In this document: piece by piece, positions 35,822 to 44,312 of the stretch
Numbering within the stretch: position 1 is the first letter of the stretch
Layout of the letters: the number at the start of each line of letters is the position of its first letter
Assembly: GCF_044377145.1 (NCBI RefSeq)
Contig: NZ_JBILJQ010000017.1
Span: 12,247 to 76,246, forward strand
From: Aquimonas sp044377145
GTDB taxonomy: Bacteria > Pseudomonadota > Gammaproteobacteria > Xanthomonadales > Xanthomonadaceae
Reading direction: 5' to 3'
Length of the DNA: 64,000 bases
The notes under the pieces: model-generated
What the model was told of the DNA's origin: nothing
Seen by the model: the letters and a program-made list of their open reading frames with translations, nothing else
Database searches by the model: none
Program-made: the position numbers and the translations under genes

Positions 35822-37816
35822 ATGGATTGGATCCGCTGGGACGCACTGCTGGAATGGATCGCCCGCCACCCGGTGGCGGCGGGCGCGGTGATTTTTCTGG
35901 TCGCCTTCTGCGATGCCCTGTTGATCATCGGCGTCGCGGTGCCGGCAGCGCCGATCCTGTTTGCGGTCGGCACCCTGATCGGACTGGGCCACATCGACGG
36001 CGCCTATGCGGTGGCCTGCGCTGCCGCCGGCGCGTTCTGCGGCGACGGCGTCAGCTACCTGGCCGGGCGCCGCTACGGCGACTCGCTCAAGCTGCGCTGG
36101 CCGTTCGCCCAGCATCCCGAGTGGCTGCAGCGTGGCGATGTGTCATTCCGTCGCCACGGTATCAAGAGCCTGTTGATCGGCCGCTTTGTGGGCGCGATCC
36201 GGCCCTTCATTCCGGCCATCGCCGGCATGCTGCAGATGCCTGCGCTGCGCTACTGCTTCGCGACCGGGCTTGCTGCCGTGCTTTGGGCGCTGGCCTTCCT
36301 GGCGCCCGGCTGGGTGTTTGGCGCCTCGCTGGATCTGGTGGCAGCGGTGGCGGGGCGGCTGGCGATCGTGATCGGCCTGCTGTTGCTGCTGATCGCGGCG
36401 ATCTGGGCGATCGTGTTCTATCTGTGGCGCTGGCTCGGCCCACGCGCGGAAGGCCTGCTCGGCCGCTGGCTGGCGTGGTCGCACCGGCATCCGGTGATGG
36501 GCCGCTATTCGGAGGCATTGATCGACCCGCGCGGGCGTGAATCGCCGGCACTGCTGGTGCTGTCGCTGGCGCTGATCCTGGGCGGCTGGGGCTTCTTTTT
36601 GATTCTGGCTTCGGTGGGCGGTGGTTCGGCGCCCTCGCGGCTGGACCTCGGCTTCAACGCCGCGATGTTCGGGCTGCGACATCCGCTGGCCGATCCGCTG
36701 ATGGGCGTGCTGGCCAGCCTCGGCGATCCACTGCTGCTATTGCTGCCGGTGACCCTGGTGTTCGCTTGGCTGAGCTGGCGCCGGCAGCGGATCGCGGCCT
36801 GGCACTGGCTGCTCGCGCCTGCGGTGGGCGCCGTGATCAGCTTCGCGCTCGGCTGGCTGATCGACCTGCCCAAGCCACCCGCCGCCACTGCGGTGGCCGG
36901 CTACAGCTTCCCGGCGATGGAAGTGACCCTGGCGACCACTGTCTACGGCTTTTTCGCGGTGCTGATCGCACGCGAGCTGCCGGGCCGCAATCGCGTCTGG
37001 CCCTATGTGGTCGGTGCGCTGCTGGTCGGGCTGCTGGGCTTCTCACGCCTCTACCTCGGCGCGCACTGGCTGTCCGACGTGCTTGCCGGCGGATTCCTCG
37101 GCCTGCTGTGGACCACCGCACTCGGCATCGCCTATCGGCGCCGCACCGCGCGTGCGTTCTGGGTCAAGCCGGTCGCCTGGCTGTTCTTCGGCAGCTTGGC
37201 GCTGATGACGGCAAGCTTGGCCGTGCATCGCGCAGCACAAACGGTCGAGACATTCGACCCACCGCTGCAGCGCAGCGCGATCGACGCCCAGCGTTGGCTC
37301 AGCGGCGACCCCACACTGGACCTGCCGCAGCGGCGCAATGAACTGCGTGACCGCGATGCCTGGCCGTTGAACGTGCAGTTCGCAGGCGATCCGGCGGCGC
37401 TGTCAGCGCAGCTGCAGGCGCAGGGCTGGCAGGTGATCGAACCCGGCGACTGGCGCGGGCTGCTGCGCATGCTGGACGAGAACGCCAGCGCGGAAACCCT
37501 GCCAATCATGCCCGCCACCCACCGCGGCCACGCCGAGCATCTGCTGCTCGGCAAGGCTGGTGCCGATCCCGCTGAGCGGGTGGTGCTGCGGCTGTGGCCT
37601 GCCCCCTATGCGCTGGTGCCGGGCGACACACCGCTGTGGCTGGGCAGCGTACACACCCTGCGTTTCTCCAGCCGCGGTGATGGCTTCGTGCGCTATTGGT
37701 CGGTGCAGTCCGGTCTGGAGGCACCCAGCGCGGTGTTGACGGCCGACACCGCCGCATTGCAGGTGCCCGCAGTGGGTTCAGTGCTGCGCCTGCGGGAGCC
37801 CGAACCGGCACCTTGA
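35822..37816 (+). CDS. DedA-PAP2 phosphatase-LssY fusion membrane protein
   Basis: A 664-residue polytopic protein made of three parts. Residues ~1-190 are DedA/SNARE-associated: FCDALLIIGVAVPAAPILF, then RFVGAIRPFIPAIAGM. Residues ~240-450 form a PAP2-type phosphatase with the motifs KPP (in LIDLPKPP), the central SFPAMEV in place of SGH, and LYLGAHWLSDVLAGG. Residues ~490-664 form an LssY-like C-terminal domain (GWQVIEPGDWRGLLR; LWLGSVHTLRF). DedA proteins flip lipid carriers such as undecaprenyl phosphate; PAP2 removes the phosphate. The fusion could couple the two steps. The SGH motif looks degenerate (F-P-A-M), so activity is uncertain. Confidence 0.88.
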   Translation: MDWIRWDALLEWIARHPVAAGAVIFLVAFCDALLIIGVAVPAAPILFAVGTLIGLGHIDGAYAVACAAAGAFCGDGVSYLAGRRYGDSLKLRWPFAQHPEWLQRGDVSFRRHGIKSLLIGRFVGAIRPFIPAIAGMLQMPALRYCFATGLAAVLWALAFLAPGWVFGASLDLVAAVAGRLAIVIGLLLLLIAAIWAIVFYLWRWLGPRAEGLLGRWLAWSHRHPVMGRYSEALIDPRGRESPALLVLSLALILGGWGFFLILASVGGGSAPSRLDLGFNAAMFGLRHPLADPLMGVLASLGDPLLLLLPVTLVFAWLSWRRQRIAAWHWLLAPAVGAVISFALGWLIDLPKPPAATAVAGYSFPAMEVTLATTVYGFFAVLIARELPGRNRVWPYVVGALLVGLLGFSRLYLGAHWLSDVLAGGFLGLLWTTALGIAYRRRTARAFWVKPVAWLFFGSLALMTASLAVHRAAQTVETFDPPLQRSAIDAQRWLSGDPTLDLPQRRNELRDRDAWPLNVQFAGDPAALSAQLQAQGWQVIEPGDWRGLLRMLDENASAETLPIMPATHRGHAEHLLLGKAGADPAERVVLRLWPAPYALVPGDTPLWLGSVHTLRFSSRGDGFVRYWSVQSGLEAPSAVLTADTAALQVPAVGSVLRLREPEPAP

Positions 37817-37881
37817 TGTCCAGCACCTCCGAACCGGATCAGCTCGGAGGTGCAGGCAAAGCCCGATCAGATCGCCGCCCG

Positions 37882-39054
37882 TCAGATCGCGGCCAGCGCG
37901 GCCTCCAGCTCGGCACGCAGATCGGCCAGGTCTTCGACGCCGACGCTCAGCCGCACCAGGTTGTCGTCGATGCCCAGGCGGGCCCGGTTCTCGGGCGGGA
38001 CGGATGCGTGGGTCATGATCGCCGGATGGTTGATCAGGCTCTCGACGCCGCCCAGGGATTCGGCCAGAGCAAACAACTTGCAGCGCTCCATCATCCGCCG
38101 GGTGCCGGCGAGGTCGGTGTTCAGCACCACGCTGAGCATGCCGCCGAAGCCGTGCATCTGGGTCTTCGCCAGCGCGTGCTGGGGGTGCGACTCGAGACCC
38201 GGATAGATCACCTTGCTGACCTTGGGATGGTTCTGCAGCCACTGCGCCAGCGCCAGGGCGTTCTCGCAGTGGGCGCGCATGCGCAGGTGCAGGGTCTTCA
38301 GGCCGCGCATGGCGAGGAAGCTGTCGAACGGCCCCTGCACGCTGCCGATGGCGTTCTGCAGGAAGGTGAGCTTCTCCTCAAGCTCCGCGTTGGCCCCGAC
38401 CACCAGCATGCCGCCGACGATGTCGCTGTGGCCGTTCAGATACTTGGTGGCCGAGTGCATCACCAGATCCGCGCCCAGCTCCAGCGGCCGCTGCAGGATC
38501 GGGCTGCAGAAGGTGTTGTCCACCGCAAGCAGGATGCCTCGGGCGCGGGCGAACTCCGCCAGCCGCGCGATATCGACCAGCTTCAGCATCGGGTTGGTTG
38601 GGGTTTCGCACCAGATCAACTTGGTGTTCGGGCGCACCGCCGCGGCCACGGCGTCGATATCGTTCAAGTCGACGAAGCTGAAATCGAGACCCGCCGAACG
38701 CCGGCGCACCCGCTCGAACAATCGGTAGGTGCCGCCGTAGACATCATCCATGCACAGCACATGGCTGCCGGAATCAAGCACTTCCAGCGCGGTCGAGGTC
38801 GCGGCGAGGCCCGAGGCGAAGGCATAGCCGCGGCGGCCGTTCTCGAGTGCGGCGACGCAGGCCTCGTAGGCGAACCGAGTCGGGTTGTGGCTGCGCGAAT
38901 ACTCGAAGCCCTGATGGTCGCCGGGGCTGCGCTGGACATAGGTCGAGGTGGCGTAGATCGGCGTCATCACCGCGCCGGTGGTCGGGTCCGGCGACTGGCC
39001 GGCATGGATTGCAAGCGTACCGAGGCCCGGGCGGGCGGAAGCGTCGTGGCTCAT
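37882..39054 (-). CDS. Cystathionine gamma-synthase/gamma-lyase type PLP enzyme
   Basis: A 390-residue Cys/Met-metabolism PLP enzyme. The PLP lysine is Lys204 in MHSATKYLNGHSD. Also visible are LAIHAGQSPDPTTGAVM, YSRSHNPTR, an ASGLAATSTALE loop and TPTNPMLKLVD. The sequence closely recalls XometC of Xanthomonas oryzae, annotated as cystathionine gamma-lyase-like, so synthase and lyase activities cannot be separated by sight. The start at 39054 gives the family's N terminus; the longer frame is a GC-rich extension without homology. The enzyme works in transsulfuration or reverse transsulfuration in the cytoplasm. Confidence 0.9.
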   Translation of the reverse strand: MSHDASARPGLGTLAIHAGQSPDPTTGAVMTPIYATSTYVQRSPGDHQGFEYSRSHNPTRFAYEACVAALENGRRGYAFASGLAATSTALEVLDSGSHVLCMDDVYGGTYRLFERVRRRSAGLDFSFVDLNDIDAVAAAVRPNTKLIWCETPTNPMLKLVDIARLAEFARARGILLAVDNTFCSPILQRPLELGADLVMHSATKYLNGHSDIVGGMLVVGANAELEEKLTFLQNAIGSVQGPFDSFLAMRGLKTLHLRMRAHCENALALAQWLQNHPKVSKVIYPGLESHPQHALAKTQMHGFGGMLSVVLNTDLAGTRRMMERCKLFALAESLGGVESLINHPAIMTHASVPPENRARLGIDDNLVRLSVGVEDLADLRAELEAALAAI

Positions 39055-39232
39055 GGGGATCTGCACTGGAAGGGGGCCGCCGCGGTCTGCGGCGCGGGGC
39101 GCAACTCTAGCATCGCGGCGGCGTTGCCCCTGCGTGTCGGCCGGAGTCGCGCGGCGGCACAGCCGCCTGTTGACGTCTCCGGCGCGGTCGCAGCGACGGA
39201 CTCGAACGCAGCCTGCGTTTACACTCGCGCCC

Positions 39233-40225
39233 ATGCAGATCGGCCCCTACCGCATCGACCCGCCCGTGGTGCTCGCCCCGATGGCCGGCGTCACCGACAA
39301 AGCGTTCCGGATGCTTTGCAAACGGCTGGGCGCCGGCTTGGCGGTGTCCGAAATGACCCATTCGGATCCCAAACTGTGGAACACCCGCAAGTCACAGCAG
39401 CGGATGGACCACGCCGGTGAGCCGGAGCCGATCTCGGTGCAGATCGCCGGCACCGAGCCCGAACAGCTCGCCAATGCGGCGCGCCACAACGTCGATCAGG
39501 GCGCGCAGATCATCGACATCAACATGGGCTGCCCGGCGAAGAAGGTGTGCAGCGCCTGGGCCGGCTCGGCACTGATGCGCGACGAAGCCTTGGTCGGGCG
39601 CATCCTCGACGCCGTGGTGCGCGCGGTCGAAGTACCGGTGACCCTGAAGATCCGCACCGGCTGGGCCCGCGCCCACCGCAACGGCCTTGAGATCGCCCGA
39701 ATCGCCGAGGCCGCGGGCATCCGGGCGCTGGCCGTGCATGGCCGCACTCGCGAGGATCTTTACCAGGGCGAGGCCGAGTACGCGACCATCGCCGAGATCA
39801 AGTCGCGGCTGCGGATTCCGGTGCTGGCCAATGGCGATATCGACACGCCCCAGAAGGCCGCCGAGGTGCTGCGGCTGACCGGCGCCGATGCGGTGATGCT
39901 CGGCCGCGCGGCGCAGGGGCGACCGTGGATCTTTCGCGAAGTCGCGCATTTTCTGCAGCATGGCGAGGCGCTGCCCGCGCCGCCGCTGACCGAGGTGCGC
40001 GATATTCTGCTCGGCCATCTGCAGGCGCTGTACGCGTTCTACGGCGAGGCCCAGGGCCTGCGCATCGCGCGCAAACATCTGGGCTGGTACGCGAAGGAGG
40101 CGCCGGATGGAGAAGTGTTTCGTAACCGCGTCAACACAGCGACGACGGCCGAGCTGCAATATGCGCTGAGCTGCGAATGGTTCGAGGCCCGCGCGGCCGG
40201 GATGAACTGGCCGCAGGCCGCCTGA
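39233..40225 (+). CDS. dusB: tRNA-dihydrouridine synthase B
   Basis: A 330-residue flavoprotein that reduces uridine 17 or nearby positions in the D-loop of tRNA. The TIM-barrel start reads PPVVLAPMAGVTDKAFR; the active-site cysteine Cys100 lies in NMGCPAKKV; further motifs are HGRTREDLYQG and VLANGDIDTP near the phosphate-binding end. In many gammaproteobacteria dusB is followed by fis, but here an ABC permease pair follows. The gene is divergent from the cystathionine enzyme. Confidence 0.94.
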   Translation: MQIGPYRIDPPVVLAPMAGVTDKAFRMLCKRLGAGLAVSEMTHSDPKLWNTRKSQQRMDHAGEPEPISVQIAGTEPEQLANAARHNVDQGAQIIDINMGCPAKKVCSAWAGSALMRDEALVGRILDAVVRAVEVPVTLKIRTGWARAHRNGLEIARIAEAAGIRALAVHGRTREDLYQGEAEYATIAEIKSRLRIPVLANGDIDTPQKAAEVLRLTGADAVMLGRAAQGRPWIFREVAHFLQHGEALPAPPLTEVRDILLGHLQALYAFYGEAQGLRIARKHLGWYAKEAPDGEVFRNRVNTATTAELQYALSCEWFEARAAGMNWPQAA

Positions 40226-40286
40226 ACGAAGCACCGGACCACCCCACCACCGCTCCCTGAATTCACCACCGAGGAATGCCGCCACC

Positions 40287-41513
40287 GTGAAGTACCTCGG
40301 TTTGATCTTCGCCGGCCTGTTCCGCAAGAAGCTGCGGACCTTCCTGACCCTGGCCTCGCTGATCGCGGCGTTCAGCCTGCTCGGCCTGCTGCAGTCGGTG
40401 AACTCACTGTTTTCCGGTGCGGCCGATTTTCTCGGCGCCAGCCGCCTGATCACCCAGGCCAGCGTCAGTTTCACAACCGCCCTGCCGATGCGCTTTCTGC
40501 CGCAGATCGAGGCCGTGCCGGGCGTTTCCGCGGTCAATCACTCGCAGTTCTTCGGCGGCCAGTACCAGGACGGGCGCGGCTTCTTTCCGCAGTTCGCGGT
40601 CAATCCGCAGCGGCTGCGCGACACCTATCCCGAATGGGTGATGGACGAAGACAGCTGGCGCCGCTTCATCAGCACCCAGGACGGCACGATCGTCGGTCGC
40701 AATCTGGCCAACCAGTACGGCTGGAAGGTCGGCGACATCGTGCCGCTGAACAGCTTCATCTGGCAGAAGACCACCGGCGGCAACAGCTGGGAGTGGCGCG
40801 TAGTCGGCATCTTCGATGGCGTCAACGAGGACTGGTCCGAGCGCGCCAACCTGATGTACCTGAACTACGGCCAGTTCGACGAGGCGCGTGCCAACGGCAA
40901 GGGCCTGGCCGGGATCTTCGTGGTGCGGATCGCCGACCCCGAGCAGTCCGACCGCATCGCCAGCGTGATCGATGCCAAGTTCGAGAACTCTTCGGACGAA
41001 ACCAAAACCCAGAAGGAATCCGAGTTCCAGCTCGGCTTCATCCGCCAGCTGGGCGACATCGGCCTGATCGTCAACCTGATCACCGGCGCGGTGTTCTTCT
41101 CGATCCTGTTCCTGACCGGCGTCGCGATGAGCCAAGCGGTTCGCGAGCGGATTCCCGAGCTGGCGGTGCTGAAGTGCCTGGGCTTCACCGATCGCCAGGT
41201 GATGCTGCTGGTGCTGGCAGAAGCGCTGATGCTCTGCCTGCTCGGCGCCCTGCTCGGGATGCTGCTGGCGAGCGCGGCCACCGGCATCGTTCCGCCGGAG
41301 TTCCCGGTGCGCGCCGACCTGCGGGTGTGGCTGATCGCGGCGGCCAGTGTGGTGGTGCTGACCTTGGCGGTCGGCCTGCCGCCAGCGCTGACCGCGCGCC
41401 GCCTGAAGATCGTCGACGCGCTCGCAGGACGCACCGACGAATCCGCGTTGGAGCGCGTGCTGCGCCGGCTGGTCGGCGCATTCAGCGGCCGCAATGAGGA
41501 GGTGCGCGCATGA
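40287..41513 (+). CDS. ABC transporter permease (MacB/FtsX type), first of a pair
   Basis: A 408-residue permease. The first membrane helix is at residues ~15-35, a large periplasmic domain lies between ~45 and ~245, and three helices follow (LIVNLITGAVFFSILFLTG; LVLAEALMLCLLGALLGMLL; LIAAASVVVLTLAVGLPPAL). This is the MacB_PCD plus FtsX layout of mechanotransmission exporters. It overlaps the next permease by ATGA. No ATPase or membrane-fusion gene lies next to it, so its partners must be encoded elsewhere. Substrate unknown. Confidence 0.9.
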   Translation: MKYLGLIFAGLFRKKLRTFLTLASLIAAFSLLGLLQSVNSLFSGAADFLGASRLITQASVSFTTALPMRFLPQIEAVPGVSAVNHSQFFGGQYQDGRGFFPQFAVNPQRLRDTYPEWVMDEDSWRRFISTQDGTIVGRNLANQYGWKVGDIVPLNSFIWQKTTGGNSWEWRVVGIFDGVNEDWSERANLMYLNYGQFDEARANGKGLAGIFVVRIADPEQSDRIASVIDAKFENSSDETKTQKESEFQLGFIRQLGDIGLIVNLITGAVFFSILFLTGVAMSQAVRERIPELAVLKCLGFTDRQVMLLVLAEALMLCLLGALLGMLLASAATGIVPPEFPVRADLRVWLIAAASVVVLTLAVGLPPALTARRLKIVDALAGRTDESALERVLRRLVGAFSGRNEEVRA

Positions 41514-42691
41514 GCCGGATGACGCAAGTCCGCGAGGTCACCTTGATGAACCTGCGCTCGATTCCGGATCGCCTGGCCGCTTCACTGGTGATCGTGATCG
41601 GTATTGCCGGCGTGGTCGGCGTGCTGGTCGCCCTGCTGTCGATGTCGGCCGGCCTGGGCCAGACCCTCGGCAGCACCGGCGAGCCGGATCAGGTCGTGAT
41701 CAGCCGCGGCGGCAGCCAAGGCGAGATTTCCAGCGGCATCAGCATTGCCGGCATGACCCTGATCAAGCAGGACCCGGCCATCGCCCGCGGCGCCGACGGC
41801 CTGCCGCTGGCCTCCGGCGAACTGGTGGCGATTACCGAGGTGCCGCGCCCAGGCCAGGACAGCGGCGCCAACGTCAGCCTGCGCGGGCTGGAGCCGGTCG
41901 GCTTCGAGCTGCGGCCGAAGTACAAACTGCTGGAAGGGCGACGCTTCCGCCTGGGCGTCCAGGAGCTCATGGTGGGCGCCGGCGCCGCGCGTCAGTTTCA
42001 AGGCCTTGAGGTTGGACGCGTGCTGCGCTTTCGCGGCTCGGACTGGACGATCGTTGGGCATTTCGAAAGCGGCGGCGCCTACGACAGCGAGCTGTGGACC
42101 GACCGCGAAACCGCGCAAAGCGCGTTTGCCCGCACCGGTGTGTCGACGGTACTGGCGCGGCTGCGCAGCGTCGACGGTCTGGAGGCGATGGAGAAGCGCC
42201 TGACTACCGATCCTCAGCTTGACGTCGACGTGCGCCTGCAGGACGCCTACTTCGCCGGCCAGAGCGGCAACCTGACCGCGACGATCGGCGGACTGGCCGG
42301 CTTCGTCGCCTTCATCATGGGCATCGGCGCGGTGTTCGGGGCGCTCAACACGATGTACTCGGCGGTGTCGGCCCGCACCCAGGAAATCGGCACCCTGCGC
42401 GCGCTCGGCTTCGGCGCGCTGCCAGTGGTCACCTCGGTGATGGCTGAAGCCCTGCTGCTGTCCCTGCTCGGCGGCCTGCTCGGTGCGGCAGTCGCTTACC
42501 TCGCCTTCAACGGCTACGCAGTCAGCACGCTCGGCGGCGGCTTCACCCAGGTCGCGTTCCAGTTCGCGGTCACGCCTGGGCTGGTCTTGACCGGCCTGGT
42601 GATCGCGCTGCTGATCGGCTTCCTAGGGGGATTGGCGCCGGCCCTGCGTGCAGCGCGGCTGCCTGTCACAGCGGCGCTGCGCGGGGGCTGA
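41510..42691 (+). CDS. ABC transporter permease (MacB/FtsX type), second of a pair
   Basis: A 393-residue permease with the same architecture as its upstream partner: one N-terminal helix (LAASLVIVIGIAGVVGVLVA), a periplasmic domain (~45-245), and three C-terminal helices including LAGFVAFIMGIGAVFGALNT and VMAEALLLSLLGGLLGAAVA. The pair probably forms a heterodimeric exporter core. Start overlaps the first permease stop by four bases. The stop is followed by a 220-base gap before rarD. Confidence 0.9.
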   Translation: MSRMTQVREVTLMNLRSIPDRLAASLVIVIGIAGVVGVLVALLSMSAGLGQTLGSTGEPDQVVISRGGSQGEISSGISIAGMTLIKQDPAIARGADGLPLASGELVAITEVPRPGQDSGANVSLRGLEPVGFELRPKYKLLEGRRFRLGVQELMVGAGAARQFQGLEVGRVLRFRGSDWTIVGHFESGGAYDSELWTDRETAQSAFARTGVSTVLARLRSVDGLEAMEKRLTTDPQLDVDVRLQDAYFAGQSGNLTATIGGLAGFVAFIMGIGAVFGALNTMYSAVSARTQEIGTLRALGFGALPVVTSVMAEALLLSLLGGLLGAAVAYLAFNGYAVSTLGGGFTQVAFQFAVTPGLVLTGLVIALLIGFLGGLAPALRAARLPVTAALRGG

Positions 42692-42911
42692 GGCACGGGC
42701 AAGGGTGCGGACCGGATCAGACTGCTGCGCAGACGTCGAGCGCGAGGTCCCTGCAGGCACGGTCGCCCAATGCGGCCCGCCGGTCCATTTCCGACTGTCG
42801 CGACTGAACGGCCATTCACACAAGCGCCGCCATACTTCACGCCCCTCCTGACGTGCCCGTCTCCGCCTGCGGCGACTGATTCCGCGCACGCCGCCTGCTC
42901 GCGAGCCACCC

Positions 42912-43829
42912 TTGACCACCCAGCCTGCCCCCATCGATCGCAAAGGCCTTGCGGCCGCGATCGCCGCATTCGTGATCTGGGGCGTGTTCCCACTGTACTG
43001 GGCGCTGCTGAAGCACGTTCCGGCGTTCGAGATCGTCGCCCACCGCATCGTCTGGTGCACCGTGTTCGTAGTCGCCTGGCTGTGCTGGGATCAAGGCCTG
43101 GGCTGGCTCAGCCGCGCACTGCGCCAGCCGCGCGCCGCATGGATGCTGAGCCTCAGCAGCCTGCTGATCAGCGTCAACTGGCTGCTCTACATCTGGGCGG
43201 TGAACAGCGGCCACGTGCTGGAATCCAGCCTCGGCTATTTCATCAACCCACTCGTGAACGTATTGATCGGCGTCGCGGTGCTCGGCGAGCGTCTGCGGCG
43301 CGCGCAGTGGCTGGCGGTGGCGCTCGCAGCGGCCGGGGTGCTGTGGCTCAGCCTGCAGCAGGATCGCCCGCCGTGGATCGCGCTCGGCTTGGCCGGTTCG
43401 TTCGCGCTGTACGGCTTGATCCGCAAACAGGTCGCCGTGGAGTCGATCCCCGGTCTCGGCGTGGAGAGCGTGCTGCTTTTCCTGCCGGCGCTGGCTTGGC
43501 TGTGGTGGGCCGAGCAAGCCGGCGGTGGTGCGATCTTCCACGGCCACTGGGGCACCGATGCACTGCTGATTACCGGCGGCGCGCTCACGGCCGTACCGCT
43601 GATCGCGTTCGCCTTCGGCGCCCGCCGCATTCCGTACTCGATGCTCGGCATCCTCCAGTACATCGGCCCGAGCATGCAGTTCCTGCTCGGGATCTTCGTG
43701 TTCGGAGAAGCCTTCAGCTCAGTCCAGGCGATCGGCTTTGGCCTGATCTGGCTGGCGCTGGTGGTGTACGCGGCCGAAGGCTGGCGGCAGCAGCGCCGGC
43801 GCGGCATGGCCGTGGTGCCGGCAAGCTAG
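42912..43829 (+). CDS. rarD: RarD-type EamA/DMT transporter
   Basis: A 305-residue inner-membrane protein with ten hydrophobic helices of the drug/metabolite transporter superfamily. RarD-specific stretches include IWGVFPLYWALLKHVPAFEI, AHRIVWCTVF and NWLLYIWAVNSGHVLESSLG, with YFINPLVNVLIG following. The start is TTG at 42912, the only start giving the family N terminus. Transport substrate is unknown; RarD was named for chloramphenicol sensitivity. Confidence 0.9.
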   Translation: MTTQPAPIDRKGLAAAIAAFVIWGVFPLYWALLKHVPAFEIVAHRIVWCTVFVVAWLCWDQGLGWLSRALRQPRAAWMLSLSSLLISVNWLLYIWAVNSGHVLESSLGYFINPLVNVLIGVAVLGERLRRAQWLAVALAAAGVLWLSLQQDRPPWIALGLAGSFALYGLIRKQVAVESIPGLGVESVLLFLPALAWLWWAEQAGGGAIFHGHWGTDALLITGGALTAVPLIAFAFGARRIPYSMLGILQYIGPSMQFLLGIFVFGEAFSSVQAIGFGLIWLALVVYAAEGWRQQRRRGMAVVPAS

Positions 43830-43907
43830 TTGGCCGACCCGCCCGCTGGACGCCCTGAACAGGGGGTTGGCGCGCACGCGGCAGCTGAGACAATCCATTG
43901 GACGAAT

Positions 43908-43931
43908 CAGGGGTAAGAAATCTCTTACCCC
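43908..43931. promoter_or_regulatory. Perfect inverted repeat upstream of ubiK
   Basis: AGGGGTAAGA and TCTTACCCCT form a perfect ten-base stem with a four-base AATC spacer. There is no T-run on either side, so it is more like an operator or transcript hairpin than a terminator. It lies 79 bases past rarD and about 80 bases before the ubiK ATG. Confidence 0.6.
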
Positions 43932-44009
43932 TAGACGGGCAATTCGCCTAGTTCCGAGTCGCTGGCCGGCGCCTAGACTGGCCCGACACCCGCACATCAA
44001 GGACGCACG

Positions 44010-44291
44010 ATGATCCGCCTGAAAGCTCTCGATGATCTTGCTCACCGCCTCAGCGAACTGCTGCCCCCGGGGCTGGAAGACGCCCGCACCGACGTCGAGA
44101 AGAATTTCCGCGCCGTGCTGCACTCGGGTTTCAGCAAGCTTGATCTGGTCACCCGCGAAGAGTTCGACGTGCAGCGCGCGGTGCTGCTGCGCACCCGCGA
44201 GAAGCTGGCCCTGCTCGAACGCGTGCTGGGCGATCTGGAAGCGCGTATCGACGCGCAGGCGAGCCAATCGCCGCCGCACGCTCGCAATTGA
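44010..44291 (+). CDS. ubiK: Ubiquinone biosynthesis accessory factor UbiK
   Basis: A 93-residue protein of the UbiK/YqiC (BMFP) family. It starts IRLKALDDLAHRLSELLPPG, and a long coiled-coil helix follows (FDVQRAVLLRTREKLALLE, ending RVLGDLEARI). UbiK helps the aerobic ubiquinone hydroxylase complex reach the membrane. It ends 21 bases before comM, with which it is probably co-transcribed. Confidence 0.88.
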   Translation: MIRLKALDDLAHRLSELLPPGLEDARTDVEKNFRAVLHSGFSKLDLVTREEFDVQRAVLLRTREKLALLERVLGDLEARIDAQASQSPPHARN

Positions 44292-44312
44292 TTCCTCAGG
44301 ACCCCTACGCAG

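Noticed and set aside
43908..43931. Rho-independent terminator after rarD
   Set aside because: No T-run on either strand and the stem is not especially GC-rich; listed instead as a possible operator.
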